Shown here: piece by piece, positions 27,195 through 35,597 of the stretch
Numbering within the stretch: the first letter of the stretch is position 1
Layout: every line of letters starts with the position of its first letter
Source: Nitrososphaerales archaeon
Lineage (GTDB): Archaea > Thermoproteota > Nitrososphaeria > Nitrososphaerales > CADDZS01
Direction: 5' to 3'
NCBI GenBank assembly: GCA_030041295.1
Contig: JASHOD010000074.1
Coordinates: forward strand, 107,085-171,084
Length of the DNA: 64,000 bases
Notes under the pieces: generated by a model
Databases searched by the model: none
The model's input: the letters and a program-made list of their open reading frames with translations, nothing else
Told to the model about the DNA's origin: nothing
Program-made: the position numbers and the translations under genes

Positions 27195-28151
27195 GTGAAA
27201 AAAACAGAAAAGATCTGGATGGATGGCGAAATCATACCATGGGACAAAGCAACTGTTCACATCATGACTCATTCGCTTCATTACGGTAGCGCGATGTTCG
27301 AAGGAATTCGCTGCTACAAGACTGAGCGAGGGTCTGCTGTCTTTAGACTGGATGCCCACATGAAGAGGCTATTTCGCAGCGCAAAGATCTACGAGATGGA
27401 AATTCCCTTTTCGTCGGAGGAAATCGTGAAAGGAATCAAATCGCTGATTGCTGCGAACCGAATAGAGGAATGCTACATCCGCCCAATCGCTTTCTACGGC
27501 TGGGACGAAGTGGGGATAAATCCAAAGGGGAACAAGGTTCACCTCGCGATTGCGATGTGGCCCTGGCTGCCGTATCTTGGCGAAGATGGACTGCGAAGAG
27601 GAGTTCGATGCAAGATTTCTTCGTGGGCAAGGATTGACCAACGTTCTCTTCCGACAATGGCTAAAGCCGCAGCAAACTACGCAAACAGCATATTAGCAAA
27701 AACAGAGGCCCAAAAACTGGGTTACGACGAAGCGATTTTACTAAACACGAATGGTTTCGTCACCGAGGGCACTGGAGAGAATTTGTTCACTGTGCGTGAT
27801 GGGATAATCGTGACGCCACCACTCTCAGCCGGGATATTGCCCGGAATAACTCGCGATTCGATAATTCAGCTAGGGCGTGACTTGGGCTATATTGTTAAAG
27901 AGAGAAACATAAGCCGTGGGGAACTCTTGGTCTCTGACGAAGTATTTCTGACTGGGACGGCCGCGGAAGTTACACCCGTCCGGGAGATCGATAATGATTT
28001 GATCGGCAATGGAACGATGGGGCCCATAACAGAGAAGATTCAAACGAAGTTCTTCGAGATATTCCGAGGGAAGGATCCAAAGTACATCAAGTGGCTCGAA
28101 CCCGTGGGCGAGCGAGCCGTTGCCCTCAGTCCTAGATCGCGACGAGACTGA
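27195..28151 (+). CDS. ilvE: Branched-chain amino acid aminotransferase
   Basis: 318 residues, GTG start, fold-type IV PLP enzyme that makes Leu, Ile and Val from their 2-oxoacids with glutamate as donor. MFEGIRCYKTERG near residue 35, the PLP lysine Lys157 in MAKAAANYANS, the phosphate-binding NTNGFVTEGTGENLF and GILPGITRDSII are all family motifs. The size agrees with family members (about 300-310). It lies in a single-gene context; 289 bases upstream hold only AT-rich sequence. Confidence 0.95.
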   Translation: MKKTEKIWMDGEIIPWDKATVHIMTHSLHYGSAMFEGIRCYKTERGSAVFRLDAHMKRLFRSAKIYEMEIPFSSEEIVKGIKSLIAANRIEECYIRPIAFYGWDEVGINPKGNKVHLAIAMWPWLPYLGEDGLRRGVRCKISSWARIDQRSLPTMAKAAANYANSILAKTEAQKLGYDEAILLNTNGFVTEGTGENLFTVRDGIIVTPPLSAGILPGITRDSIIQLGRDLGYIVKERNISRGELLVSDEVFLTGTAAEVTPVREIDNDLIGNGTMGPITEKIQTKFFEIFRGKDPKYIKWLEPVGERAVALSPRSRRD

Positions 28152-28332
28152 TTATCGCGACTATGAGGAAAGCTACACCTGCGAGGAAAAAGCTTCCCGT
28201 AAAGAACCAGACGGCGATCGCGACAATTATGGCGGGCAGGAGGACGATAAGGGCCCCCACGATAAGTGCTATGACCAGAATTCCAATTATAAGAAGAACT
28301 ATCAGACCGATGAGTCCCGCAATAACCTGCAA
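28132..28332 (-). CDS. Small hydrophobic two-span protein
   Basis: 66 residues from a TTG, almost wholly hydrophobic (Ile, Val, Leu, Ala), with two spans separated near residue 35. The last 20 bases overlap the end of ilvE on the opposite strand. A CAGGGG element lies a few bases before the start. Composition suggests a membrane protein rather than a chance frame, but no family is recognised. Confidence 0.45.
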   Translation of the reverse strand: MQVIAGLIGLIVLLIIGILVIALIVGALIVLLPAIIVAIAVWFFTGSFFLAGVAFLIVAIISLVAI

Positions 28333-28672
28333 GGACCCCTGTCATAACACCAACCGGATCAAAAATTGATAATGCAAGCACAAGGGTTTCAAGAGGGAGG
28401 ACCATTCTTCACTAACCACGAATGCAAAGGCCGCTTTATACAAGTAAATGTGTAATTCACCCCTTCTAGAGGAATTCGAGCATTGAGAATAGGAAGCATG
28501 AGAACGAATATTCTAGTCCCAAACTAAACACAAATAAGCGAGCAAGTCCAATTATAATCATGAGCTCGGTCAAAGAAGGATTCGCGTTACGCGGAGCAAT
28601 TACTAATGGCGCCACGTTTGGTCTCGATTTGAGGCTTGAATTTTAAGAATTTTTGAGGGTAAGGAAGAGGAA
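28333..28672. other. 340-base gap with one possible tiny ORF
   Basis: No recognised gene. A 28-codon plus-strand frame (ATG at 28560, TAA at 28644; begins MSSVKEGFALRGAITNG) is preceded by an AT-rich stretch and may be a small peptide gene or the remnant of a longer one. The rest is AT-rich spacer containing promoters for the flanking divergent genes. Confidence 0.3.
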
Positions 28673-29239
28673 ATGTCTAACCATATTGGAACTCGTCAGT
28701 TGTATCCCGTCAGGGGAGGTTATTATGTCCCGGCTGAAACTTTTGTTCTATTGCAAGAATACAACGAAGAATCCTGGCCGGATATTATTTCAATTGTAGC
28801 TTCCTACACCGAAGGCTACAAAACAAAGGCCGCACTTTCAAGAGAGGAAGCGGCGACTTTACTTTCGAAATTTCCCAGGAAGGAAAAACAAGAGTTATTG
28901 ATGGACGAACGGATGGAGAAGATACTCCTGTGTCTTGTTGAAAGGTCCCCGCGCCGCATTTGGGAAATCGCGGAAATCGTGGAACCACCGCTTCAGCGGG
29001 GTAGAAGAATAATTCCTAGTCCGCATCTGCGTTCCGCTATCCGCAGAATGAACGGATCATTGATCATGAGCACAAAGAGCGAAGTCGAGATTACTGACGA
29101 AGGAGTGAAACTTATCACAAAACTTGCGGGCCCAACTCGGATCGAAGAAGCACGCAGATCGGGCGCGGCACAGAGGGCGGCGAGAGAAAAGGATCTCCAG
29201 ATGCGCCGGGAACAGCATCTCACTTACGGAATGCTGTAG
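28673..29239 (+). CDS. Hypothetical protein with winged-helix-like region
   Basis: 188 residues, ATG start. Residues about 80-155 (ILLCLVERSPRRIWEIAEIVEP ... LRSAIRRMNGSLIMST ... VEITDEGVKLI) read like a winged helix: helix, recognition-type helix with Arg residues, and a wing ending in ITDEGVK. A charged, Arg/Ala-rich helix closes the protein. A DNA-binding role is possible but no family is recognised. It stands alone upstream of hflX. Confidence 0.65.
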   Translation: MSNHIGTRQLYPVRGGYYVPAETFVLLQEYNEESWPDIISIVASYTEGYKTKAALSREEAATLLSKFPRKEKQELLMDERMEKILLCLVERSPRRIWEIAEIVEPPLQRGRRIIPSPHLRSAIRRMNGSLIMSTKSEVEITDEGVKLITKLAGPTRIEEARRSGAAQRAAREKDLQMRREQHLTYGML

Positions 29240-29327
29240 AATTTCTATCACAGCACGCGCGTGACCTGTCGCTTTTTTCATGCAAGGAAAGTTAGTAATG
29301 ACTATCCTTTTTTGAGGCCCTCTTTTG

Positions 29328-29335
29328 TTAAATAA
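29328..29335 (+). promoter_or_regulatory. TATA box of hflX
   Basis: TTAAATAA is centred about 25 bases before the TTG at 29357, the spacing expected if transcription begins at the start codon itself. This supports a leaderless hflX mRNA and the TTG start. Confidence 0.5.
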
Positions 29336-29356
29336 GGCCCCGACCCAACGTATGAA

Positions 29357-30646
29357 TTGGAAAATATCTGCATAGGCGTTGTTCTTACCGTGTCTCCTTC
29401 AAATTCATCAACTGCCTCCCAAAAGAAGAGTAGTCCATCTGGGAAGAAAAAAGTCATACTCGTAACCTATCGAGACGAGTTCATGAAGAACGAGGCGGTC
29501 GGTCTAGTCGAGGCCGCTGGATACGCCATTTCCTCAATAATAGATCAAAGGAAACTGAATCATTCGCAGTACGGCGTGGGCAGCGGGAAAGCAGAAGAAA
29601 TCAAAATGCTCGCGGGAGACCTCGGTACGCAGATGATAATTGTCGATGACCGTCTCTCATCCTCCCAAGCGCACAACCTCGCAAAGTTCACGCACCAAGA
29701 AGTCATAGACCGGGAAAGGCTCATTTTGGATATTTTCAACTCGAGAGCTACGACGACCGAAGCAAAACTCCAAGTCAAATTGGCCGAACTAAAATACGAA
29801 ATTCCCCGGGCTAGGGAGGCCGTTCGTGTCTCACTGAAGGGTGAGCAGGCTGGCTTCATGGGAATGGGCGAGTACGCGGTTGACATCAAGTTTAGGGCAT
29901 TGAAGAAGCAGATGTCACTTATCACGAAAAAACTCGAAGAAGCTAAGAAACGTAGAGATCTGTTCCGAATTTCTAGGGAGCGGATAAACCTTCCAATTGT
30001 TTCGCTCGCGGGCTATACAAGCAGCGGAAAGACGACTTTGTTCAACAAGCTTACCTCGGAATCAAAAGAGGAATCGGCGAAGTTGTTCACCACTTTGACG
30101 ACTACGACCAGAAGTTTCGAACCGATTAGGGGAAAGAAGGTTTTGCTTTCCGACACGGTCGGCTTCATAAGTAGATTACCGACTTACATGATCGAAGCTT
30201 TCAAATCTACTCTCGAGGAGCTCACTTATGCTGATCTGATTTTGCTTTTACTTGATGCAAGCGAGACATTTGAAGCAGTCTCGATCAAGTACTCTAGTTG
30301 CAGAAAGACGCTTGACCAGCTTCACATAAACCCGGCAAAGATTCTAGTCGTGATAAACAAACTCGACATAGCCCAAAGAGAAGACGAGGAAAAGAGAAGG
30401 GAGCTCGTGAGCGACCTTCCTAGCATTGGAATTTCTTCCAAGACAGGAGAGGGGCTACGCAAGTTGAAAGTGAGAATTGCAGATACTCTTTACCCAGAGT
30501 CAGCTTCTTCAAAGATTGAGAGACCCGGCTCGGAATTAGAGCCGAGCGGCGAGGAAGCCGAAAAAATGCTTGTAGAACCAGCGGAAACAACGGCAAATTC
30601 TGATCCTATGGTTGAGAGAATCGACATGTCGTCGCGCGGTTCCTGA
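29357..30646 (+). CDS. hflX: GTPase HflX
   Basis: 429 residues. An N-terminal HflX domain (about 35-200; VGSGKAEEIKMLAGDLG, DDRLSSSQAHNLAKF, DRERLILDIFNSRATTTEAKLQV split over residues 75-140) is followed by a G domain: G1 GYTSSGKTTLFNKLT (about 218-232), G3 SDTVGFISRLP, G4 INKLD, G5-like GISSKTGEG. HflX binds ribosomes and can rescue or split them under stress. The G1 motif has SS in place of the common NA. The Ser/Glu-rich C-terminus (about 55 residues) is an extension. The TTG start agrees with the TATA box. Confidence 0.93.
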   Translation: MENICIGVVLTVSPSNSSTASQKKSSPSGKKKVILVTYRDEFMKNEAVGLVEAAGYAISSIIDQRKLNHSQYGVGSGKAEEIKMLAGDLGTQMIIVDDRLSSSQAHNLAKFTHQEVIDRERLILDIFNSRATTTEAKLQVKLAELKYEIPRAREAVRVSLKGEQAGFMGMGEYAVDIKFRALKKQMSLITKKLEEAKKRRDLFRISRERINLPIVSLAGYTSSGKTTLFNKLTSESKEESAKLFTTLTTTTRSFEPIRGKKVLLSDTVGFISRLPTYMIEAFKSTLEELTYADLILLLLDASETFEAVSIKYSSCRKTLDQLHINPAKILVVINKLDIAQREDEEKRRELVSDLPSIGISSKTGEGLRKLKVRIADTLYPESASSKIERPGSELEPSGEEAEKMLVEPAETTANSDPMVERIDMSSRGS

Positions 30647-30660
30647 AGAAGTAGTAGAAA

Positions 30661-30954
30661 GTGAGGCATACGGAGAAAAAAATGAATGGCAAGTCATCGC
30701 TTGAGATAGCTGGAGGGATAGTGTTGATTATCCTAGGAATATTGTTTGTGCTTACATTCGTTCCAAACTTTCTCAACTTGACAACGGACGCAATCTTCGT
30801 AATTTTTGGTGTTGTCTTGATTAGAAGCGCTTACCGTAAAGACAGGTTAGACTCTACTCATCTTCCCAGCCAAAAAGAGCGAAATCGTACTGCAGCGACT
30901 AGAAGAGCGGCAAAGAAGAAGGATAAATCTACGACGGACGCACAAGATCAATAG
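30661..30954 (+). CDS. Small membrane protein downstream of hflX
   Basis: 97 residues, GTG start 14 bases after hflX. Two hydrophobic segments (about 14-34 and 40-58) are followed by a strongly basic polar tail of about 35 residues (KDRLDS...RRAAKKKDKS). No family recognised. Spacing suggests cotranscription with hflX. Confidence 0.65.
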   Translation: MRHTEKKMNGKSSLEIAGGIVLIILGILFVLTFVPNFLNLTTDAIFVIFGVVLIRSAYRKDRLDSTHLPSQKERNRTAATRRAAKKKDKSTTDAQDQ

Positions 30955-31321
30955 TCAGCGAGCGCTTTTCTTCTGGCGCATTTCCAACGATACCGTCATC
31001 TTCTTTTTGTCGCGCCTACTCGTCTTTGCCGAAACATGACAAGGGCATTCGCATCCGATATCGATCCCTAAGCAAGACTTATGCATAGACTGCTCGCAAA
31101 AGGCGTTCTGTGGATGCTCGGCATGTTCCAATTACGACTACTACGACGGACTTGGAGCACGATACTATGTATTAAGTTTGACCAGAGAATATTATATTTG
31201 CGAAAGTAGGATATTTTGACAATTGCTTTATGATCATGCGAATGCAATATCCTGATGTTGTGTTTACAGCCCAAATCGAATAAAAAATGTGAGTCATGTA
31301 GCGGGGCAAAAGGATTAGCTT
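30955..31321. other. 367-base gap with a Cys-rich, startless frame
   Basis: The plus-strand frame 31040-31219 is open for 59 codons and contains CIDCSQKAFCGCSACSNYDY followed by a Tyr-rich end, but it has no ATG, GTG or TTG that would include the cysteines; a TGA lies directly before it. It may be the remnant of a small zinc protein. Nothing else is visible. Confidence 0.3.
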
Positions 31322-32161
31322 ATGATGTATAAAGAATTTGGCAAAACGAATTTCAAAACTTCGGTAATAGGGATGGGAACATTCTACGATGCTCTCTGGA
31401 TCGCATGGGCGATGATATTCAAAGTTCAGAGAGGCAAAGCGAAAAAACTCGAAGCGCTAAAGGCGGGTTTGGATAGTGGAATCAACTTCATAGATAGCGC
31501 AGAGATATACCAAAGCGAGACGATTGTTGGCGACGCGATCAAGGGGAGGAAGCGAGACGAACTATTCATCGCCTCAAAAGTGTGGAGCAACCATCTTAGG
31601 CCCGACAAGGTCGAAAAGTCGTGCAGAAGAAGTCTTTCTAAGCTGAACACTTCTTACCTAGACCTCTACCAAATACACTTCCCAAGCTCTAGGGTTCCAA
31701 TATCAGAAACGATGGGAGCCATGGAGAAACTAGTCGATCAGGGGTTGATTAGGAACATAGGCGTGAGCAATTTTTCATTCGCCCAGATGACCGAAGCCGA
31801 GTCTGCTCTAAAGAAACATGAGCTCGCCTCAACCCAGATGCACTACAACCTCACGAGGCGGGATGTCGAAAGGGAAATCCTGCCGCACTGTGAGAAGGAA
31901 AGGATTGCTATGATTCCGTATTATCCGCTCGCTCACGGAAAATTGGCGAGAAGTGCTAGAGGAGAAGCAATCGAGAGGATTTGCAAAAACCACGCAGGTA
32001 TTAGCTACTCGCAGGTAGCTCTCGCCTGGCTCACTACCCGTAGTCCCCAAAACTTCCCCATCCCGCGCGCATCAAAGTCTGCGCACGTTAAAGACAACGC
32101 TTCGGCCGGAGACGTCGTGCTTTCTCCAGATGAAATGAAGACTCTCGATTCTACGTTCTAG
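31322..32161 (+). CDS. Aldo/keto reductase
   Basis: 279 residues, ATG start. The AKR barrel is clear, with the catalytic tetrad Asp58 and Tyr63 (FIDSAEIYQSE), Lys86 (IASKVW) and His119 (QIHFP), then GLIRNIGVSNFS and the C-terminal PIPRASKSAHVKDNA segment that binds NADPH. It reduces aldehydes or ketones with NAD(P)H; the substrate is not predictable. A short insertion-like hydrophobic region (ALWIAWAMIFKVQRG) after the first strand is unusual. It stands as a single gene. Confidence 0.92.
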   Translation: MMYKEFGKTNFKTSVIGMGTFYDALWIAWAMIFKVQRGKAKKLEALKAGLDSGINFIDSAEIYQSETIVGDAIKGRKRDELFIASKVWSNHLRPDKVEKSCRRSLSKLNTSYLDLYQIHFPSSRVPISETMGAMEKLVDQGLIRNIGVSNFSFAQMTEAESALKKHELASTQMHYNLTRRDVEREILPHCEKERIAMIPYYPLAHGKLARSARGEAIERICKNHAGISYSQVALAWLTTRSPQNFPIPRASKSAHVKDNASAGDVVLSPDEMKTLDSTF

Positions 32162-32355
32162 GCCGTCGTCAAGCTTCGGAACAGACCGACCCTCGTATTA
32201 CACATACTTCCGCTCTGGAACTTTACCGAATGCGATAATAGAACAGCTTGGAAACCTAGACTCCTGCCTGTTTCTGATTAATTCCTAAAGTTCGTAACGG
32301 TAAAGACGCGCTATCCTGTTTAGTGCATTGTCTAATTCTCCATTTTGGTTAAAAT

Positions 32356-32553
32356 ATGATGAAGAGCTATAGAATTGCATGTCCTCACGTAAGATTATCC
32401 GTCAATCTTCACACTGAGTTCAACAATAAAGTTTGGTTTATGATAGAAGCAAATGATGTTAAAGGAGCCCGTCGAGATGCAGTTAAAATGTACGCAGAAC
32501 AAACCAAGATTCCAGAATCAGAAGTAGTGATTTTGGAACTGAGGGAAGAATGA
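32356..32553 (+). CDS. Short conserved-looking protein, unknown function
   Basis: 65 residues, ATG start, preceded by GGTTAAAATATG, which resembles a TATA element close to the start. Predicted beta-beta-alpha-beta pattern (RLSVNLHTEF, VWFMIEAND, ARRDAVKMYAEQTKI, EVVILELREE) suggests a small folded domain. No family recognised. Confidence 0.5.
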   Translation: MMKSYRIACPHVRLSVNLHTEFNNKVWFMIEANDVKGARRDAVKMYAEQTKIPESEVVILELREE

Positions 32554-32730
32554 GTGAGTGGCTAGTTCATAATCATCAACGAATCTAATGGCGAAACAGA
32601 GCTGGGTGTTCAAATAAGAAGTCTTTGAAAGCTCAAGATTTGAATAAGAAAATGTCACAGTCACTACCTCAACAATTCTTAAATTGAAAATACTCGTTGT
32701 TCCTCAGTCAGTCGGGGCGAAAGGAAGTAA

Positions 32731-34116
32731 TTGACGACGATCCAGTCGGTGAATCCCTACACCAGTCAGGTTTTGAAAAGCTACGAAGAGTTTGGAGACG
32801 AAAAGGTATCGGAACTTGTGGCGCAGGCGTTCCAAGAGTATCTAAGGTGGAGTAAGGCCCCCTTCTCACAAAGAAGCGAACTACTAAAGCGAGTATCCCA
32901 GGTAATGCGCTCAAAACGCGATGAGCTTGCTAAACTAGCTTCGCTCGAAATGGGAAAAAGATTCGGCGAGGCAAAGGGCGAGTTGGCGCTTTCGACGAAG
33001 ATCGTAGAGTACTACGCCGACAATGGAGAGAAATTCCTCGTCCCGCAGAAATTGCAGGTGAAATACGGCGAGGCTGAGGTCAGACACGAGCCAATCGGGC
33101 CGCTTTTGGGCATAATGCCCTGGAATTTTCCATATTATCAGGTTTTGAGGTTTGCCGCGCCCAACATTATGGCGGGGAACGTCGTATTGATTAAACATGC
33201 TTCGAACGTGCCTCAGGTGTCGATCGCGATAGAAGAATTATTTAGGACGGCAGGGAGTCCGCCGGGCCTGTACACAAATCTACTGATACGTAGTCCGAAA
33301 GTGGATCGTGTCATCGATGACCCTGGAATCGCGGGCGTCTCGATAACCGGCAGCGTGGAAGCCGGCAGATACGTCGCAAAGAGAGCGGGGGAGAAATTGA
33401 GGAAGGTAGTCTGCGAACTAGGGGGCAGCGACCCTTTCATCGTCTTGGATGACGCCGATGTGGGGAAGGCCGTCGAATACGCCATGTTCAGCAAAATGCT
33501 AAATTCCGGACAGCAGTGCACTGCCGCGAAGAGATTCATCGTCTCCGAGAAAATTTCTGACAAGTTTCTCTCGGCATTCAGCGAGAAACTCAGGGGCCTC
33601 GCGCCAGGGGATCCGCTGGACGAAAAGACTACGCTCGCGCCAGTCTCTTCGGAGGAGCAGGCACAGAAACTGCTCTCGCAAATAGACCTGGCAGTCAGAG
33701 CTGGTGCAAAGGTGGTAATGGGAGGAAAGAGACTTACCGGCGCGGGGGCGTTCGTCGAACCTACAATTCTTACGAACATCGACAAGTCTTCCCCTGCATA
33801 CGCCGAGGAATTCTTTGGTCCTGTAGCACTGTATTTTCCTGTGAAAGATGAAGAAGAAGCAATTCGCTTAGCAAATGACTCTCCATACGGTTTAGGCGCC
33901 GCCGTGTTCACGGAAAATCAGGAAAAGGCAAAAGAAATCGCCGGCAAGATCGAAAGCGGCATGGTATTTGTGAATCATCCAGTGCTCTCGTCGCCAGAGC
34001 TCCCTTTCGGAGGCATCAAGGATTCTGGATTTGGGCGTGAACTATCTTCACTTGGTATAACTGAATTCACTAACAAGAAACTTGTTCGACTTGCTTCTGT
34101 GAGCGATCCATTGTAA
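32731..34116 (+). CDS. Aldehyde dehydrogenase (succinate-semialdehyde dehydrogenase-like)
   Basis: 461 residues, TTG start. NAD(P)-dependent ALDH with catalytic Cys263 in NSGQQCTAAKRF and general base Glu229 in CELGGSDPF, plus GSVEAGRYVA and the C-terminal PFGGIKDSGFGRE. It is closest in pattern to GabD/Sad-type succinate-semialdehyde dehydrogenases (ALDH PutA family, short form). It lies convergent to the 4-hydroxyphenylacetate operon, which ends in succinate semialdehyde and pyruvate and also needs a dehydrogenase for the ring-cleavage product. It could serve either step (HpaE or SSADH); this is inferred from position. Confidence 0.92.
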   Translation: MTTIQSVNPYTSQVLKSYEEFGDEKVSELVAQAFQEYLRWSKAPFSQRSELLKRVSQVMRSKRDELAKLASLEMGKRFGEAKGELALSTKIVEYYADNGEKFLVPQKLQVKYGEAEVRHEPIGPLLGIMPWNFPYYQVLRFAAPNIMAGNVVLIKHASNVPQVSIAIEELFRTAGSPPGLYTNLLIRSPKVDRVIDDPGIAGVSITGSVEAGRYVAKRAGEKLRKVVCELGGSDPFIVLDDADVGKAVEYAMFSKMLNSGQQCTAAKRFIVSEKISDKFLSAFSEKLRGLAPGDPLDEKTTLAPVSSEEQAQKLLSQIDLAVRAGAKVVMGGKRLTGAGAFVEPTILTNIDKSSPAYAEEFFGPVALYFPVKDEEEAIRLANDSPYGLGAAVFTENQEKAKEIAGKIESGMVFVNHPVLSSPELPFGGIKDSGFGRELSSLGITEFTNKKLVRLASVSDPL

Positions 34117-34532
34117 GATCTTAAGACAAGAAGCATAAGGACTGAACAACACAAAACTGCCTTGAACCATAAAGATGTTCCTCACACTTGCGAGAACTTG
34201 AGGACTAGGAAAGCGACTCGTCAAACCAAAGAAAGATACATTGCATCTTATGCCCTAGTAGTAAAGCCAAGGCTTGAATGCAATTCATTAAGGACACTCG
34301 CGTCGGTGAAAATTTGCTTCTATTTGGTATATAAAAAGGAATGACAATGGTTATCACTTCCGACATTCCTGCTAAGAGATCGAAGCAGAGATAGATATTG
34401 AATTCCGCGCCGGCGTGAAAAGATTGAGGGGCCTTCAAATACGATCGATTTTCATAGACGCCCTAAAGTAAATCTTACTGCATGTTTTGAACGCAGTCGT
34501 GCACCGTTGTCTAAGCGATTCTATTGCCGGCA
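34117..34532. other. 416-base gap between convergent genes, contains orphan TATA box
   Basis: No convincing gene; short frames here lack coding character. TATATAAAAA at 34328-34337 is the strongest TATA-like element seen in the window's gaps and points along the plus strand, yet only a 15-codon frame follows before the end of the hpaD gene. It might drive a small RNA antisense to the 3' end of the hpa transcript. Confidence 0.35.
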
Positions 34533-35564
34533 CTAATGAGCCAGGGACGCTGCTCCTTCTACGCCTTCCTTTCTTTTTCTCGGGTCATGCTGTGGTTTTG
34601 AGGTGGGCACCATCTTCCCGTCGAAAACGGATAGTAGATTACTTGCTTCATTGAACCATCTCTCCGGTGCGGGAGCGCCCCAAAAAGTCTGACGCTTTGG
34701 ATCGTCGAGCTTCCATTTGAGAGGCTTCCAATCAGGGTCGGCGCTCAGGTAATCTCCGGTGTATAGTTCTACCCGGTAGCCGTCCGGGTCGCGGATATAC
34801 AAGAAAAAAGCATTCGAGATCCCATGCCTTCCGGGACCTCGTTCCATGTTATTGACGAATCCCTTCGAAGCAAGTATGTCGGCACAGTCCAATATGTTAT
34901 CCTTCTCCGCAACAGAAAATCCTGCATGATGCAGCCTTGGTCCTACGCCGGTCATAATCGCAATATCGTGGACGGTGGGCTTTCGCCGTAGCCATGACGC
35001 CCAGACCTTCGGATTGGCTTCCTCCGTCTCTGTATATTCAGTGCAAAGAAAACCCAGCTTGTCCGTGTACCAATGCGAGACTGGATCTACTTCCGGAACT
35101 AGAACGTTCACGTGATCTATCCTCATGACTTTAGCTGCTCTCTGCCTATCGAATTTTTGGAGTAGCCACTCCGTCTCGTCCATGCTCTTGAAAAATTCGA
35201 CCGGGAAACCAAATGGGTCCTGAGCGCGGAACGCTCTCCCAAGCCCTTCTTCATCCTTTGAATTAACCCACTTGACAGCAACACCAGTTTCCTTTTCGAA
35301 GAGATCGGCCAAGAGATCCAAATCTCTCTCTGCTCGAACTCTGTAGGATATGTGAGCGACCGCGGGCACTTTCCCTTCGGTTAGGATGAGGGAGTGATGA
35401 AATCGATCTTCGGCTCCACGAAGATATATTCTGTCTTTGGCAGAGGATGTCTCGATAAAGCCGAGAGTGTCAACGTAGAATTTTCTGGAGCGCTCTAGAT
35501 CAGTTACAATGAATTCCACGTGAGACGTTCTAACGATGTCAAAATTTGGGCCTTCGTTTGCCAA
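34533..35564 (-). CDS. hpaD: 3,4-dihydroxyphenylacetate 2,3-dioxygenase (extradiol, type I)
   Basis: 343 residues with two VOC modules. It opens the ring of homoprotocatechuate next to the hydroxyls, with Fe(II) or Mn(II). The metal ligands are His151 (RIDHVNV), His213 (RLHHAGF) and Glu266 (YRVELYTG). Second-sphere residues known from Arthrobacter/Brevibacterium HPCD are also kept: His199 (PTVHDIA), His247 (GRHGIS), Tyr256 (FFLYIRDPDG), Trp191. Length and all residues match the homoprotocatechuate branch better than catechol 2,3-dioxygenases. It is the last gene of the hpa operon, 33 bases after hpaB. A charged C-terminal tail (residues 320-343) is typical of this branch. Confidence 0.92.
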   Translation of the reverse strand: MANEGPNFDIVRTSHVEFIVTDLERSRKFYVDTLGFIETSSAKDRIYLRGAEDRFHHSLILTEGKVPAVAHISYRVRAERDLDLLADLFEKETGVAVKWVNSKDEEGLGRAFRAQDPFGFPVEFFKSMDETEWLLQKFDRQRAAKVMRIDHVNVLVPEVDPVSHWYTDKLGFLCTEYTETEEANPKVWASWLRRKPTVHDIAIMTGVGPRLHHAGFSVAEKDNILDCADILASKGFVNNMERGPGRHGISNAFFLYIRDPDGYRVELYTGDYLSADPDWKPLKWKLDDPKRQTFWGAPAPERWFNEASNLLSVFDGKMVPTSKPQHDPRKRKEGVEGAASLAH

Positions 35565-35597
35565 GAAAGGTCGCGCCTATTGTTCTTAGTTGTCTTA

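Noticed and set aside
33213..33911. 232-codon minus-strand frame inside the aldehyde dehydrogenase gene
   Set aside because: The plus-strand ALDH has all catalytic residues; the opposite frame has Ser/Pro-rich composition expected from antisense reading and no recognisable domain.
34162..34344. 60-codon plus-strand frame after the ALDH gene
   Set aside because: No promoter ahead of it, no protein-like pattern, and it runs through the orphan TATA box at its end.
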